In this document: positions 53,549-62,118 of the stretch, in pieces
Layout of the letters: the number at the start of each line of letters is the position of its first letter
Position numbering within the stretch: position 1 is the first letter of the stretch
Source of the DNA: an uncultured Bacillota bacterium
GTDB lineage: Bacteria > Bacillota > Clostridia > Lachnospirales > Lachnospiraceae
Assembly: GCA_958352855.1 (NCBI GenBank)
Contig: CATWQE010000009.1
Coordinates: forward strand, 9,196 to 73,195
Length of the DNA stretch: 64,000 bases
Direction: 5' to 3'
Program-made: the position numbers and the translations under genes
The notes under the pieces: generated by a model
Told to the model about the DNA's origin: nothing
Seen by the model: the letters and a program-made list of their open reading frames with translations, nothing else
The model's database searches: none

Positions 53549-54691
53549 CTAAATGTTTTGTGGCTCGTATCTTTTGAGTAAAAAAACGATTAATAAAACA
53601 ATCCCTGAAAAGCACAAAACCATATTCAAATTAACTATTTTTAGCAAAGCTGTACATGTTGCAAAAAATATTGTTTGACTTATTTTTATGATTGCATGTT
53701 GCTGCGACATCATAGTTGCACGATTATAATCATCAGCTACTGCATTGATTTCTATAATATTAGCTGTCGCTATTACACCGTAAGTTATTCCCAATATTAT
53801 AATGACTACCAAATACATTTTTGCAGCTATTATAAATGTGCAAATACTCATTCCTAATACTGCAAATCTTAAAATTGTGAAATTTGCAAATTTCTTCGAA
53901 AAATAATAAAATATCTTACTTCCTATTCCTTCTCCTATTTCCATAAAAATATATATGTATCCTAAGCTTCCAACTGTAAATTCTGTATTTTTTATATTAG
54001 CCTGTATGTCATTAGAAATAAATTGATAAATTGGATTAACTAAACATACTATTATTAACAAAAAAACCATGCTTTTATTGGAAAAACTTTTTTTCATAGC
54101 AGATATAAGAATCGCAGATGACTTTCTCTTACATGGCACATTCCCTGGCAAAAGCATTCCAAAACTTATAATTGATATAACGTTAGCAATCATTGTTAAA
54201 AGAAATGGCAATTTGTTATTGTATGTAAAACAATTTGAACCTATTATTATCGCAAGTATAGGCCAGATTGTTTTCATAGCCATAAAACCACTAAGTTCTT
54301 TTTCAAATGTAGAATTAATATTTTCATGAGTGATTAAATCATGCAAACTTGCTATATCAGCGCCACTTTTAGCTGCAACGCCAAAAGAGATAAAGCATAT
54401 TGCTAAAGTATAGCTCAGCAACGTTTCTGAAACAAGAAAGAGCATCTCTGCCATAATCATTGATAAAGAGCCTATAATTAATATGCTTTTAGAACCTATT
54501 CTATCTGCTATTATTCCCGTCACATATTCAAAAATAAATACTGTTACTGCTTGTATTGAAAACAACAATGCAATTTCTGAGTCTGATAATCCTCTGCTTA
54601 ATAAGTAGACAATAAAAATGGGATATTCAAAATCACTCTTTCCAATTATCATTGCCAGTTCAAATAAAAGAATCTTTATATTTTTTGACAT
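53549..54691 (-). CDS. MFS transporter, second of the pheromone-linked cluster
   Basis: A 380-residue major facilitator protein with about twelve membrane helices; GIIADRIGSKSILIIGSLSMIM is the loop 2-3 motif. AGGGAG lies 6 bases before ATG 54691. The preceding 42-residue frame overlaps its start, so translation is probably coupled. A+T content is higher than in the surrounding housekeeping genes. The substrate is unknown; a link with the small peptide or antibiotic efflux is possible. Confidence 0.85.
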   Translation of the reverse strand: MSKNIKILLFELAMIIGKSDFEYPIFIVYLLSRGLSDSEIALLFSIQAVTVFIFEYVTGIIADRIGSKSILIIGSLSMIMAEMLFLVSETLLSYTLAICFISFGVAAKSGADIASLHDLITHENINSTFEKELSGFMAMKTIWPILAIIIGSNCFTYNNKLPFLLTMIANVISIISFGMLLPGNVPCKRKSSAILISAMKKSFSNKSMVFLLIIVCLVNPIYQFISNDIQANIKNTEFTVGSLGYIYIFMEIGEGIGSKIFYYFSKKFANFTILRFAVLGMSICTFIIAAKMYLVVIIILGITYGVIATANIIEINAVADDYNRATMMSQQHAIIKISQTIFFATCTALLKIVNLNMVLCFSGIVLLIVFLLKRYEPQNI

Positions 54692-54804
54692 TGTATCTCC
54701 CTCATAATTCTATTATTTTTTCCCATTCTTTTTTTACATTCGCAGTCAAGATTTTCTAAATCTGAAGTATTCTCCGGACATTTTTCTGAAATTCTATATT
54801 CCAT
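54676..54804 (-). CDS. Small Cys-containing peptide between two MFS genes (42 aa)
   Basis: ATG 54804 follows AGAAGGAG by 7 bases, a strong site. The protein is hydrophilic with four Cys (residues 9, 21, 23 and 39), including NLDCECKKR. It starts 21 bases after the upstream MFS stop and ends inside the start of the next MFS gene. It has no signal peptide or GG leader and matches no family I know. It could be a precursor peptide, a metal-binding regulator, or a coupling leader. Confidence 0.55.
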   Translation of the reverse strand: MEYRISEKCPENTSDLENLDCECKKRMGKNNRIMREIQCQKI

Positions 54805-54825
54805 CGTATCTCCTTCTGTATTTCT

Positions 54826-56010
54826 TTATTTTATGTGACAAAACTTCAAGCTAAGAAATGTTAGAACTAACATTGCGACTCCATAGATACCATATATCCA
54901 TCTCATAAGCACTATTTCTCCCAGCATTCCTGCAATCAAGATTCCTAATGGACTGGCTGTAAACGAAATACATTTAAAAATCGAAAAAACTCTGGCTGTC
55001 ATCTCCTTGGGCGTAAGTATTTGTATAATAGAAGCATTTAAAATGGACACAATTGAAATAGAAACTCCCATACTGTACGCTGAGCAAAAGTACACTAGTT
55101 CTTCAGGAAATTGCAATAAAATCATACTTACCGCCCCTATAAGATATCCCATAGAAAACAGAACACCTTTTGTAATTACCTTTTGCATTTTTGTCACAAA
55201 AAATCCTCCGCAGATGCCTCCAACAGCCATAACGGTCATATAAAATGAAAAGTACGCCTCTGGATATTTTACTTGTGAGGTATAGGCAGGCATTAACGAA
55301 TCTATTGGTGTTACTAAAAAATTCCCAAAGAATGTTAGTAATAACACAATGATAATCACTTTTTGACTTTTTACAAAAACAAACCCTTCTGTTACATTTC
55401 TGGAAAATTCTCCGAAGGACTTAATCGGTGTTATCTCTTCCCTTATTTTGATAAAAGAAAAAAGTAATGCTATAACTCCAAAAGATATCACATCAACCAT
55501 TAAGGCTCCCGATATACCAATTGCAGCAATCATGGCGCCAGCGCCAGCATACGACACAATCTGTATGAACTGATCTACAATACTGATTTGCGCCCTCGCC
55601 TCTACTAAATCCTCTGTTTCCACAATTAATGGTAAGATAGCAGTCTGAGCAGGCTTTGCAAAAGAACTAAAAATTGCCTGCAGTGTAACAAATGTCAATA
55701 ATAAAGGTGTTGACAAAATTCCTATTTTATAAGAAAAAATCAAACATACAATCAAACATCCCTGCAGCAGACAACTTAATGTAAGTAATTTTTTCTTGTT
55801 CCATTTATCAACCAAAGTAGCGCTTAAAATATTCAAAAATGAAAAAACAATTTTCACTGCAAAAACATAACTTGAAAATAAAGTAGATTTTGTAATAGAA
55901 TATACAAGCTGTGCAAACGCAATATCATCAATATAATCTCCAGCATTTGAAACAACAACCCCTATGAGAAACAGACGATACCTCTTATTAGAAACAAATA
56001 ATTCTTTCAT
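54826..56010 (-). CDS. MFS transporter, first of the pheromone-linked cluster
   Basis: A 394-residue MFS exporter (MFS_3/EntS-like pattern: RLFLIGVVVSNAGDYIDDIAFAQLVYSIT, then TLVDKWNKKKLLTLS). About twelve helices. ATG 56010 has AAGGA 9 bases upstream; the ATG at 56016 is only 3 bases from it. It is divergent from the pheromone-like gene, with palindromic sites between them, so it is a likely target of the RRNPP-type regulators. Confidence 0.86.
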   Translation of the reverse strand: MKELFVSNKRYRLFLIGVVVSNAGDYIDDIAFAQLVYSITKSTLFSSYVFAVKIVFSFLNILSATLVDKWNKKKLLTLSCLLQGCLIVCLIFSYKIGILSTPLLLTFVTLQAIFSSFAKPAQTAILPLIVETEDLVEARAQISIVDQFIQIVSYAGAGAMIAAIGISGALMVDVISFGVIALLFSFIKIREEITPIKSFGEFSRNVTEGFVFVKSQKVIIIVLLLTFFGNFLVTPIDSLMPAYTSQVKYPEAYFSFYMTVMAVGGICGGFFVTKMQKVITKGVLFSMGYLIGAVSMILLQFPEELVYFCSAYSMGVSISIVSILNASIIQILTPKEMTARVFSIFKCISFTASPLGILIAGMLGEIVLMRWIYGIYGVAMLVLTFLSLKFCHIK

Positions 56011-56081
56011 AATCATATGTCCTTTCTTAAAGCAAATGTAAACTTAATACTATAAAAAAGACATAGAAAAGACAATGACGT

Positions 56082-56160
56082 AAACGGTTAAATCGTTTTC
56101 ACCATTTAAAGCATTAATTTTCTGTCAGGATAGTGATATCATTGCTTTCATACTTGAAAG
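56082..56160. promoter_or_regulatory. Inverted repeats between the MFS and pheromone genes
   Basis: AAACG-N7-CGTTT (56082-56098) lies upstream of the MFS gene, and CTTTCA-N4-TGAAAG (56145-56160) lies about 85 bases before the pheromone start. Either could bind the HTH-TPR regulators. No textbook promoter was fixed for the plus strand. Confidence 0.45.
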
Positions 56161-56244
56161 TACAAAATTTTTATAAACGAAATGAAAGATATACCCTATA
56201 TTGCAGACTATATAAATTGAAAGCAAAAGAAGTATATTACAATA

Positions 56245-56442
56245 ATGAAAAAAAGAAAGCTTTTAAGTTACCTTACCATTTTCGCTTTGGCACTAATCTA
56301 CATGAATAACAATTCTGGCTTGCCTACTGCCAAAGGCTCTTTACACCTTTATGAACATACAGAAGATGGTCAATCGGTCGCAAATGATAGTATAGAAGGA
56401 AGTAACTCGATTCCTTTTTGTGATCTTCCTCCTCAAGATTAA
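56245..56442 (+). CDS. Secreted pheromone-like peptide precursor (65 aa)
   Basis: A basic N-terminus (MKKRK), a hydrophobic segment (residues 6-20), then a polar tail ending at residues 55-65 in SIPFCDLPPQD. This is the plan of PapR/Phr precursors, which are exported and cut, and whose C-terminal pieces re-enter cells to bind RRNPP regulators; the SIPF motif recalls the PapR-type active peptides. The gene is convergent with two HTH-TPR regulators and overlaps the nearest by 4 bases. The ribosome-binding site is weak. An AgrD-like origin is less likely since no amphipathic helix is seen. Confidence 0.68.
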   Translation: MKKRKLLSYLTIFALALIYMNNNSGLPTAKGSLHLYEHTEDGQSVANDSIEGSNSIPFCDLPPQD

Positions 56443-57380
56443 ATTATTTGATTTTTCTCAAAATATTTTTTAATATGCTCTAAGTTTTTTCTTCGCTCTG
56501 GGTACAGTTCGCAAAGCTCATATGCTTCCCAGACGTAGAGAAGTCCAATTTTTCTTAATCTAAGGGCTTCTTCTTCGGAAAGTCCCTTAGATTTTTCTAT
56601 ATAATTCCACCCAATATTGTAGATAAAATTGTAAAGGCAATTCCCTTTTTCCCATTTCCAAAGCCAGGAGATTCCTTTTCTGCACATTTCAATACTCTCA
56701 TCATACTGTTGATGCAGTCCCAGGATATTGGCATAGTTTACCATAAGAAGATAATAAGGCTTATAACCATCCATGTAAGACACCTTCTCCATCTGTTGGA
56801 TGACACTGGAGAATATTCTACAAGCGGTTTCATACTTTCCTGCTTCTCCATATGCGATTGCAATGTTATTTAAAATCAGCAGTTCATTCTCTGTGTAAAA
56901 ATATTTATTGACGAATTTTTCGCTGTCATAGTCTTTAAAACTCTCTTTTAACAAACTCTCCAGCGCTAAAATATAACTATCTAACGACAATTTGCCACAT
57001 CTCCGCTTCACCACAAAGCGTATCCGGTAAAGAAATTGTCTGTTTTCCACGTACATTAATGGCAACTGATTTTTGCTGATAATTTTTTCTATTTCGTTTT
57101 CTGCACCTTGATAATCCCCTCTTTCAAATAGCCACAATAACCGGTTCCTGACTTTTGCGATATTCACATCCTCTGTCTGCAGATTGAAAAGAATGGTTTC
57201 TTCTGACATTTCCAGTTTATTCATTATTTTCTGATAATTTTCTTCTGAAGGATTTAAGGTTCCGCTTTCATACCTTGATAATGTATAAGTGTCGCATATC
57301 CCCTCTGCAAGTTCCTCCTGGGTCATGTTCCTTTGTTTCCGATAATAACGGATTACTGATGCTCTGTTATATTCTGACAT
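56439..57380 (-). CDS. HTH-TPR regulator, RRNPP-like (second of pair)
   Basis: A 313-residue protein with an N-terminal Xre HTH (SVIRYYRKQRNMTQEELAEGICDTYTLSRYESG) and a helical repeat domain (TPR-like helices from about 75 on, e.g. LLILNNIAIAYGEAGKYETACRIFSSVI). This is the architecture of PlcR/PrgX/Rgg-type peptide receptors. ATG 57380 has GGAGG 7 bases upstream and overlaps the first regulator by 14 bases. It faces the pheromone-like gene. Confidence 0.85.
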   Translation of the reverse strand: MSEYNRASVIRYYRKQRNMTQEELAEGICDTYTLSRYESGTLNPSEENYQKIMNKLEMSEETILFNLQTEDVNIAKVRNRLLWLFERGDYQGAENEIEKIISKNQLPLMYVENRQFLYRIRFVVKRRCGKLSLDSYILALESLLKESFKDYDSEKFVNKYFYTENELLILNNIAIAYGEAGKYETACRIFSSVIQQMEKVSYMDGYKPYYLLMVNYANILGLHQQYDESIEMCRKGISWLWKWEKGNCLYNFIYNIGWNYIEKSKGLSEEEALRLRKIGLLYVWEAYELCELYPERRKNLEHIKKYFEKNQII

Positions 57381-58269
57381 TTTTTTCCTCCATATAGGCA
57401 AGCATTTCTTTTTCGTCTGTGCATTTTAGCAATTCCAGTGCCATAATCTTGTTTTTGTAATCCTGCTCTGCCTCTGCTGTTAAATGGTTCATTTTTTCTT
57501 CCAATGCCATTTTTAATTCCAGCACTTCTTTCATGGATTTAACAAAATAATGTTCTGTCATGCCCGTATATACTTTTTGAATGGCAAAATACGCATCACC
57601 ATAATTATATTTCTGATAATTCTGCTCCGCTATTTTATATAAAATGCCATAATAAAGCTGCTTCATTTCTAAAGAAATGCAAGGATGGCTTTCAAGATAT
57701 GTCTGAATCTCCAAATATATTGCCTGTGCATCCTGTGTCCTTTGGACTTCCTGATAGCAGTCTCCCAACTCTTTGAATACTTTAAGCTCCATAAAAGACA
57801 GAAGGCCTTGTCCACATTGTTTATACTCTTTCTGAACAATGGTTTTAGACAAAGACATCTCAAAATTAGACACCGCCTGTGTATATTCACCTGTATATTT
57901 CTTTACAAGCCCTGCATAGTAAAAAACATATTGTTCATGAATTGCTTTTGACGGAGACTTCATTTTTTTATAATTTCCAATTTCATCCTCAGCCTCTGAA
58001 TATTTTCCCTGCTCAATAAGTTCTTCTATCTTCTTTTGCTGCTGTATTTCATCAAACTCTTCATTGCTGATAATCATTTCATATTGCTGCGCATTGCATC
58101 CAAGTCTCTGCAACAGATACTCTAACAGAAATTTATCTGGAATCCTCATCCCATTCTCATATCTTGATAATGCAGTAACACTACAAAGCCCTCTGCAAAC
58201 CACAGATTTGGAGTATCCTTTTTCTTTTCTCTGTCTTTCCAATAACTCACCTATGGAAATTTCGTACAT
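57367..58269 (-). CDS. HTH-TPR regulator, RRNPP-like (first of pair)
   Basis: A 300-residue paralogue of the next gene: Xre HTH (SIGELLERQRKEKGYSKSVVCRGLCSVTALSRYENG) followed by TPR-like helices (YYAGLVKKYTGEYTQAVSNFEMSL, VFKELGDCYQEVQRTQDAQAIYLEI). GGGGAG precedes the ATG. The two coupled receptors may act as antagonists or as a heterodimer on one promoter. Ligand assignment to the neighbouring peptide rests on gene order only. Confidence 0.85.
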   Translation of the reverse strand: MYEISIGELLERQRKEKGYSKSVVCRGLCSVTALSRYENGMRIPDKFLLEYLLQRLGCNAQQYEMIISNEEFDEIQQQKKIEELIEQGKYSEAEDEIGNYKKMKSPSKAIHEQYVFYYAGLVKKYTGEYTQAVSNFEMSLSKTIVQKEYKQCGQGLLSFMELKVFKELGDCYQEVQRTQDAQAIYLEIQTYLESHPCISLEMKQLYYGILYKIAEQNYQKYNYGDAYFAIQKVYTGMTEHYFVKSMKEVLELKMALEEKMNHLTAEAEQDYKNKIMALELLKCTDEKEMLAYMEEKNVRI

Positions 58270-58403
58270 CTATAATCTCCCCTTTTGTCTCTGATACGCG
58301 TTCCTATAATATCATAAAAAAATATGCTTGTTAGCATAAAATTGATACTTTTAAAAAATTTATAAATTCCCACACTTAGGACTGGCAGTTACGCAAGAGA
58401 ATT

Positions 58404-58411
58404 GGTATAAT
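58404..58411 (+). promoter_or_regulatory. Extended -10 promoter of the TSCPD gene
   Basis: TGG-TATAAT (TATAAT at 58406-58411) is an extended -10 without a good -35, about 37 bases before the start codon. Confidence 0.55.
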
Positions 58412-58447
58412 ACTTTAGGAAATCATTTCACAAAGGAGGCTATCAAA

Positions 58448-58693
58448 ATGAACGTATATAAAACAAAAGGCGTATGTTCCCGCTCTATTGAATTTGAACT
58501 GGACGGAGATACCATTAAATATGTAAAATTCAACGGCGGCTGCAACGGAAATACCAAAGGAATTGCAAGTCTGGTAGAAGGCATGAAGGTAGATGATGTT
58601 ATCAACCGCTTAAAAGGCACAGACTGCGGCGGAAGAGGAACTTCCTGTCCGGATCAGCTTGCAAAAGCGCTGGAAGCTGCAAAAGCTCAATAA
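58448..58693 (+). CDS. TSCPD domain-containing small protein (TIGR03905 type)
   Basis: An 81-residue protein. The Cys pattern (VCSRSIEFEL, FNGGCNGNTKGI, DCGGRGTSCPDQLAKAL) is that of the TSCPD family, where the last motif gives the name. The same domain occurs at the C-terminus of some ribonucleotide reductases and in stand-alone anaerobe proteins. A role in binding metal or redox is guessed from the Cys residues. AAAGGAGG precedes the ATG. Confidence 0.88.
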   Translation: MNVYKTKGVCSRSIEFELDGDTIKYVKFNGGCNGNTKGIASLVEGMKVDDVINRLKGTDCGGRGTSCPDQLAKALEAAKAQ

Positions 58694-58735
58694 ACTTTTC
58701 ATTAGAAAAAGAAATATTGCGCAAAATCGTATTTA

Positions 58736-58829
58736 AGAATATTTATACAGTTTCAGCAAATCCACCTGACATGCTTTGAAAATAGATGTCAACGGCACGC
58801 AGGCTTAGCCGGAAATGTATAAATATTCT
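58736..58829. repeat. 13-bp perfect inverted repeat enclosing a structured 68-base core
   Basis: AGAATATTTATAC (58736-58748) and GTATAAATATTCT (58817-58829) are perfect complements. The core has further stems (GACAT/ATGTC at 58768-58790 and GGC/GCC pairs near 58794-58811). It lies between convergent genes. It may be a miniature insertion element or a transcript-end structure; there is no T run. Confidence 0.6.
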
Positions 58830-58855
58830 CAATATGTGATTGAACCCAATATTTC

Positions 58856-61800
58856 TTATCTTCCTAATAAAAACTCAAACAAATTCATTTGCTCTGCCTC
58901 TTCTCCCACTTCTTTTTTCCCTGTCTTTTCTTTTTCTATACATGACAATGGAAGCTCTTCTAAAAACATGGAAGGCTGTCCTCCGCAAATAATCATAAGC
59001 TCTTCTTTTGCTCTGGTCATTCCCACATAAAAAAGTCTTCTCTCTTCTTCTATATTAGCGGGTTCTTTTCCATTTTCTAAAGGCAGTTTACCTTCTTCTG
59101 CACCAGCAAGCAGCACAACTGGAAATTCCAAACCTTTAGATGCATGAAGGGTCATTAACGTGACTGCATCTGCGTGATAAGCTTTTCCTCCACATCGCAT
59201 TAAATCACCTTCTTCTCCAAGAGCAAGACTGCTCAAAAATTCTCCTGTATTCTGATAACACATAGCCATATGTTCCAGATTATCCATGGCTTTGCTTTCC
59301 TTTAAGTTCATGTCCTCCCGCCATTTTTGAAGAAGTTTGCCAGGTTTGCTCCGCTTTAAAAGGGGCTGATATTTCGCTTTCATGGTTTCGTAAATCTCAG
59401 ATGTAAGAATATTCTCAGGAAGCTTCCATAAAAGCCTCAAGGCTAATGTTCTGGCAAGGAAGTCCTCTGGCTCTGCAAGACTTCTGAAAAAGCAGACAGT
59501 TCCCCTCACTTCCGGTTCCAGAAGAAAATCCTCACTTCCGGTAACCATGTAAGGAATCCCTTCTTTCCGAAGACAAGTTTCCAGTAATTTAGCCTGTCTG
59601 TGGGTACGGTAGAGAACTCCTATATCTCCAAAGCTTCTCTGTTTTCGCTCTGATTCCCTCTCAAATCCCTTTTCTGTATCCAGCATATCAATACCGCCAA
59701 TCTGCCTGTTAATCTCTTTTGCCACGAAAACCGCCTCCGCCATTTCGCTGGAGGCTTCTATGACTCTCACCGCTTTCCCATTTCCCAAAGCAGCATGAAG
59801 AGTTCTCTCATCACCAGAATTATGAGAAATCACTGCCATAGCGCTTTCCACGATTTTTTCTGTGGAACGGTAGTTCTCTGTAAGACGTATTACCTGTGCC
59901 CTGGGATATTCTTTTTGCAAAGTGGCAAAGCAGGCGGAATCTGACCCCCTGAATCCATAAATAGACTGGTCCGGATCGCCAATCACAAATAATTCTCTTC
60001 CCTTATTGTTCCAGAGCCGGATTAATTCATACTGAACAGGGCTGATATCCTGAAATTCATCTACCAGAAGATAATGAAATTGTGGAAGCTCCAGTTCTTC
60101 TTTCTCACGAAGTAATCCTATGGTCTCGATTAAAAGATCATCAAAATCCAGTGTGTTCTTTGCTGTTAATTGCTGTTGATAATATTCCAGCGCCGCATCC
60201 GGTATAGAGATTTTTGACAAGTCTGCATCTCTTCTTGTCTTCCAGAGGGAAATCTCCTTCAAAAACTGAGAAATGCTCAGTTCTAACTGAAACTCCTTTA
60301 TTGTTTCTTCCGCTGTTTCTCTGGTAAGCATAGCATCTGCAACCGTAAATTCTTTTCCCTGGCTTCTCAGCAGATCCAGACAAATAGAATGGAAGGTTCC
60401 AATCTGCATCTGACGCACAGACTGTTTCTTTCCTAATTCCTGCTGTAAACGTTCCTGCATTTCTTTTGCTGCTTTTTTCGTAAAGGTAACTGCAGTAATT
60501 TCGGAAGGTTTCACTTTACGATAACTAAGCAAATGCAAAATTCTGGAGACAAGGGTTTTGGTTTTTCCAGTTCCTGGACCTGCGATAACTGCAACCATCG
60601 GCTCTATAGACTCTACTGCTTCTTGCTGTTTTTCATTTAATGCAGCAACTTTTGGTAAGGCTGTAGTTTCCTCTGAAAAAACTGCCCTCTCCGGTATCGG
60701 AAGATTTACCTCTGTTGCTTCCTCCTGCTCTTTGATGCCAAGAGTTTCAAAAAAGCTTATCTGCCCCTCTGTATCCTCCAGTTCTGAGGCGTGAAACAGC
60801 TTAATGGTACCATATTCTCCATCAAAGCCCGGATGTCTCTGTACTTCGCCTTTTCTCAGCCGCCGGATTCCCTCTGCTATCATATAACCAGATTCCTTTC
60901 GGATATCTTCCACAGGAATTTCTCTTAAAATCTCAAATTCCGCTCCTAATTTAGAAAGCATGTCCTCATACTGCTTCTGCACCTTCACGCTGGCAGAAGA
61001 ATGACCGGTAGCTTCTGCAATGACCTCCGGCAAAGGCACCAGACTTTCAAAAGCCTTGGCCTGTTCTCGCACATATCCCTGAGGTCTGTCTGCCAAAGCT
61101 TCCACTCTGTGTTCCACACCAATAGTAATCTTCCTGCCGCAAACCGGACATTTTCCCCCATATTCCTTCGTCTGGGCAGGAGTCAGACAGAGATGGCATT
61201 TCCTGTGTCCGTCATAGTGATACTTACCCTCTTCTGGGAAAAATTCTACAGTTCCATACAGCCCCTCTCCTGTCTGAATGGCTTTTTCTAAACCTTTATA
61301 GGATAATTCCATATCCATGAGATTAGCCTCGCGTCCTAATTTCCCAGGAGAATGGGCGTCGGAATTGGAAATCAACTGATATCCATCCAGATTAGAAACT
61401 CTCCAGTTCATAGGCGGATCAGAGGAAAGCCCTGTCTCTACTGCATGGATGTGCCCTGTTAAATCGCCAAAACATTCTTCAACAGAATCAAAGCCTGAAA
61501 ATGCACCAAACATGGCAAAATGGGGCGTCCAGATATGCGCCGGCACATAAATTCCATCAGGCACGCTCTCCAACATAATTTCCAGCAAGTCCCTGCAGTC
61601 AAGCCCAAGAATGGGTCTTCCGTCTGAGTGAATATTTCCTATAGTTTCCAATTTTGCTGAAAGCAAATCTGCTTCTTCCAGCCCCGGCAAAATCAAAAGA
61701 CTGTGAACCTTCCTGGTCTTTTCACCCTTTTTATAAATAGAACTGATTTCCCCGGTTACCACAAAACGTGGTTCCATGTCATCGGGAGTTGTTCCGTCCT

Positions 61801-62014
61801 GAATCCGATATTCTTTTTTCAAACGATAGAGACCGTCTTCTGCCGGCTCCAGCTTCTCCTTCAATTCCTCCCGCCAAATTGGATGGGTAAAATCACCGGT
61901 TCCTAAAATATGAATCCCCTTTTTCCTCGCCCACAGCTCCAGATGCTCCGGATCACCTTCCTTGCTGGTGGCGCGGGAAAAACGGGAATGTATATGCAAA
62001 TCTGATATTAACAT
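58856..62014 (-). CDS. EndoQ-like PHP endonuclease fused to UvrD/PcrA helicase
   Basis: A 1052-residue fusion. Residues 1-260 form a PHP domain (DLHIHSRFSRATS, GTGDFTHPIW, SNSDAHSPGKLG), followed by a zinc ribbon (Cys273, 276, 289, 292) and ITIGVEHRVEALADR. This whole block follows EndoQ, which nicks DNA 5' of deaminated bases. From about 455 the protein is an SF1A helicase: Walker A GPGTGKT (479-485), TFTKKAAKEM, LLVDEFQDIS, GDPDQSIYGFRGSD, VTLMTLHASKGLEF and VGMTRAKEEL. It is probably a repair enzyme for deaminated DNA. GGAGG precedes the ATG. Confidence 0.9.
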   Translation of the reverse strand: MLISDLHIHSRFSRATSKEGDPEHLELWARKKGIHILGTGDFTHPIWREELKEKLEPAEDGLYRLKKEYRIQDGTTPDDMEPRFVVTGEISSIYKKGEKTRKVHSLLILPGLEEADLLSAKLETIGNIHSDGRPILGLDCRDLLEIMLESVPDGIYVPAHIWTPHFAMFGAFSGFDSVEECFGDLTGHIHAVETGLSSDPPMNWRVSNLDGYQLISNSDAHSPGKLGREANLMDMELSYKGLEKAIQTGEGLYGTVEFFPEEGKYHYDGHRKCHLCLTPAQTKEYGGKCPVCGRKITIGVEHRVEALADRPQGYVREQAKAFESLVPLPEVIAEATGHSSASVKVQKQYEDMLSKLGAEFEILREIPVEDIRKESGYMIAEGIRRLRKGEVQRHPGFDGEYGTIKLFHASELEDTEGQISFFETLGIKEQEEATEVNLPIPERAVFSEETTALPKVAALNEKQQEAVESIEPMVAVIAGPGTGKTKTLVSRILHLLSYRKVKPSEITAVTFTKKAAKEMQERLQQELGKKQSVRQMQIGTFHSICLDLLRSQGKEFTVADAMLTRETAEETIKEFQLELSISQFLKEISLWKTRRDADLSKISIPDAALEYYQQQLTAKNTLDFDDLLIETIGLLREKEELELPQFHYLLVDEFQDISPVQYELIRLWNNKGRELFVIGDPDQSIYGFRGSDSACFATLQKEYPRAQVIRLTENYRSTEKIVESAMAVISHNSGDERTLHAALGNGKAVRVIEASSEMAEAVFVAKEINRQIGGIDMLDTEKGFERESERKQRSFGDIGVLYRTHRQAKLLETCLRKEGIPYMVTGSEDFLLEPEVRGTVCFFRSLAEPEDFLARTLALRLLWKLPENILTSEIYETMKAKYQPLLKRSKPGKLLQKWREDMNLKESKAMDNLEHMAMCYQNTGEFLSSLALGEEGDLMRCGGKAYHADAVTLMTLHASKGLEFPVVLLAGAEEGKLPLENGKEPANIEEERRLFYVGMTRAKEELMIICGGQPSMFLEELPLSCIEKEKTGKKEVGEEAEQMNLFEFLLGR

Positions 62015-62118
62015 ACCTTGTATTCCTCCGTAAAACTTAATAAATTAACGCGAATTATCTGCTTTACGGATTATTATACAACAGGCGGAGTGGAAAATAT
62101 ACGGTTATTGTTTATAAA

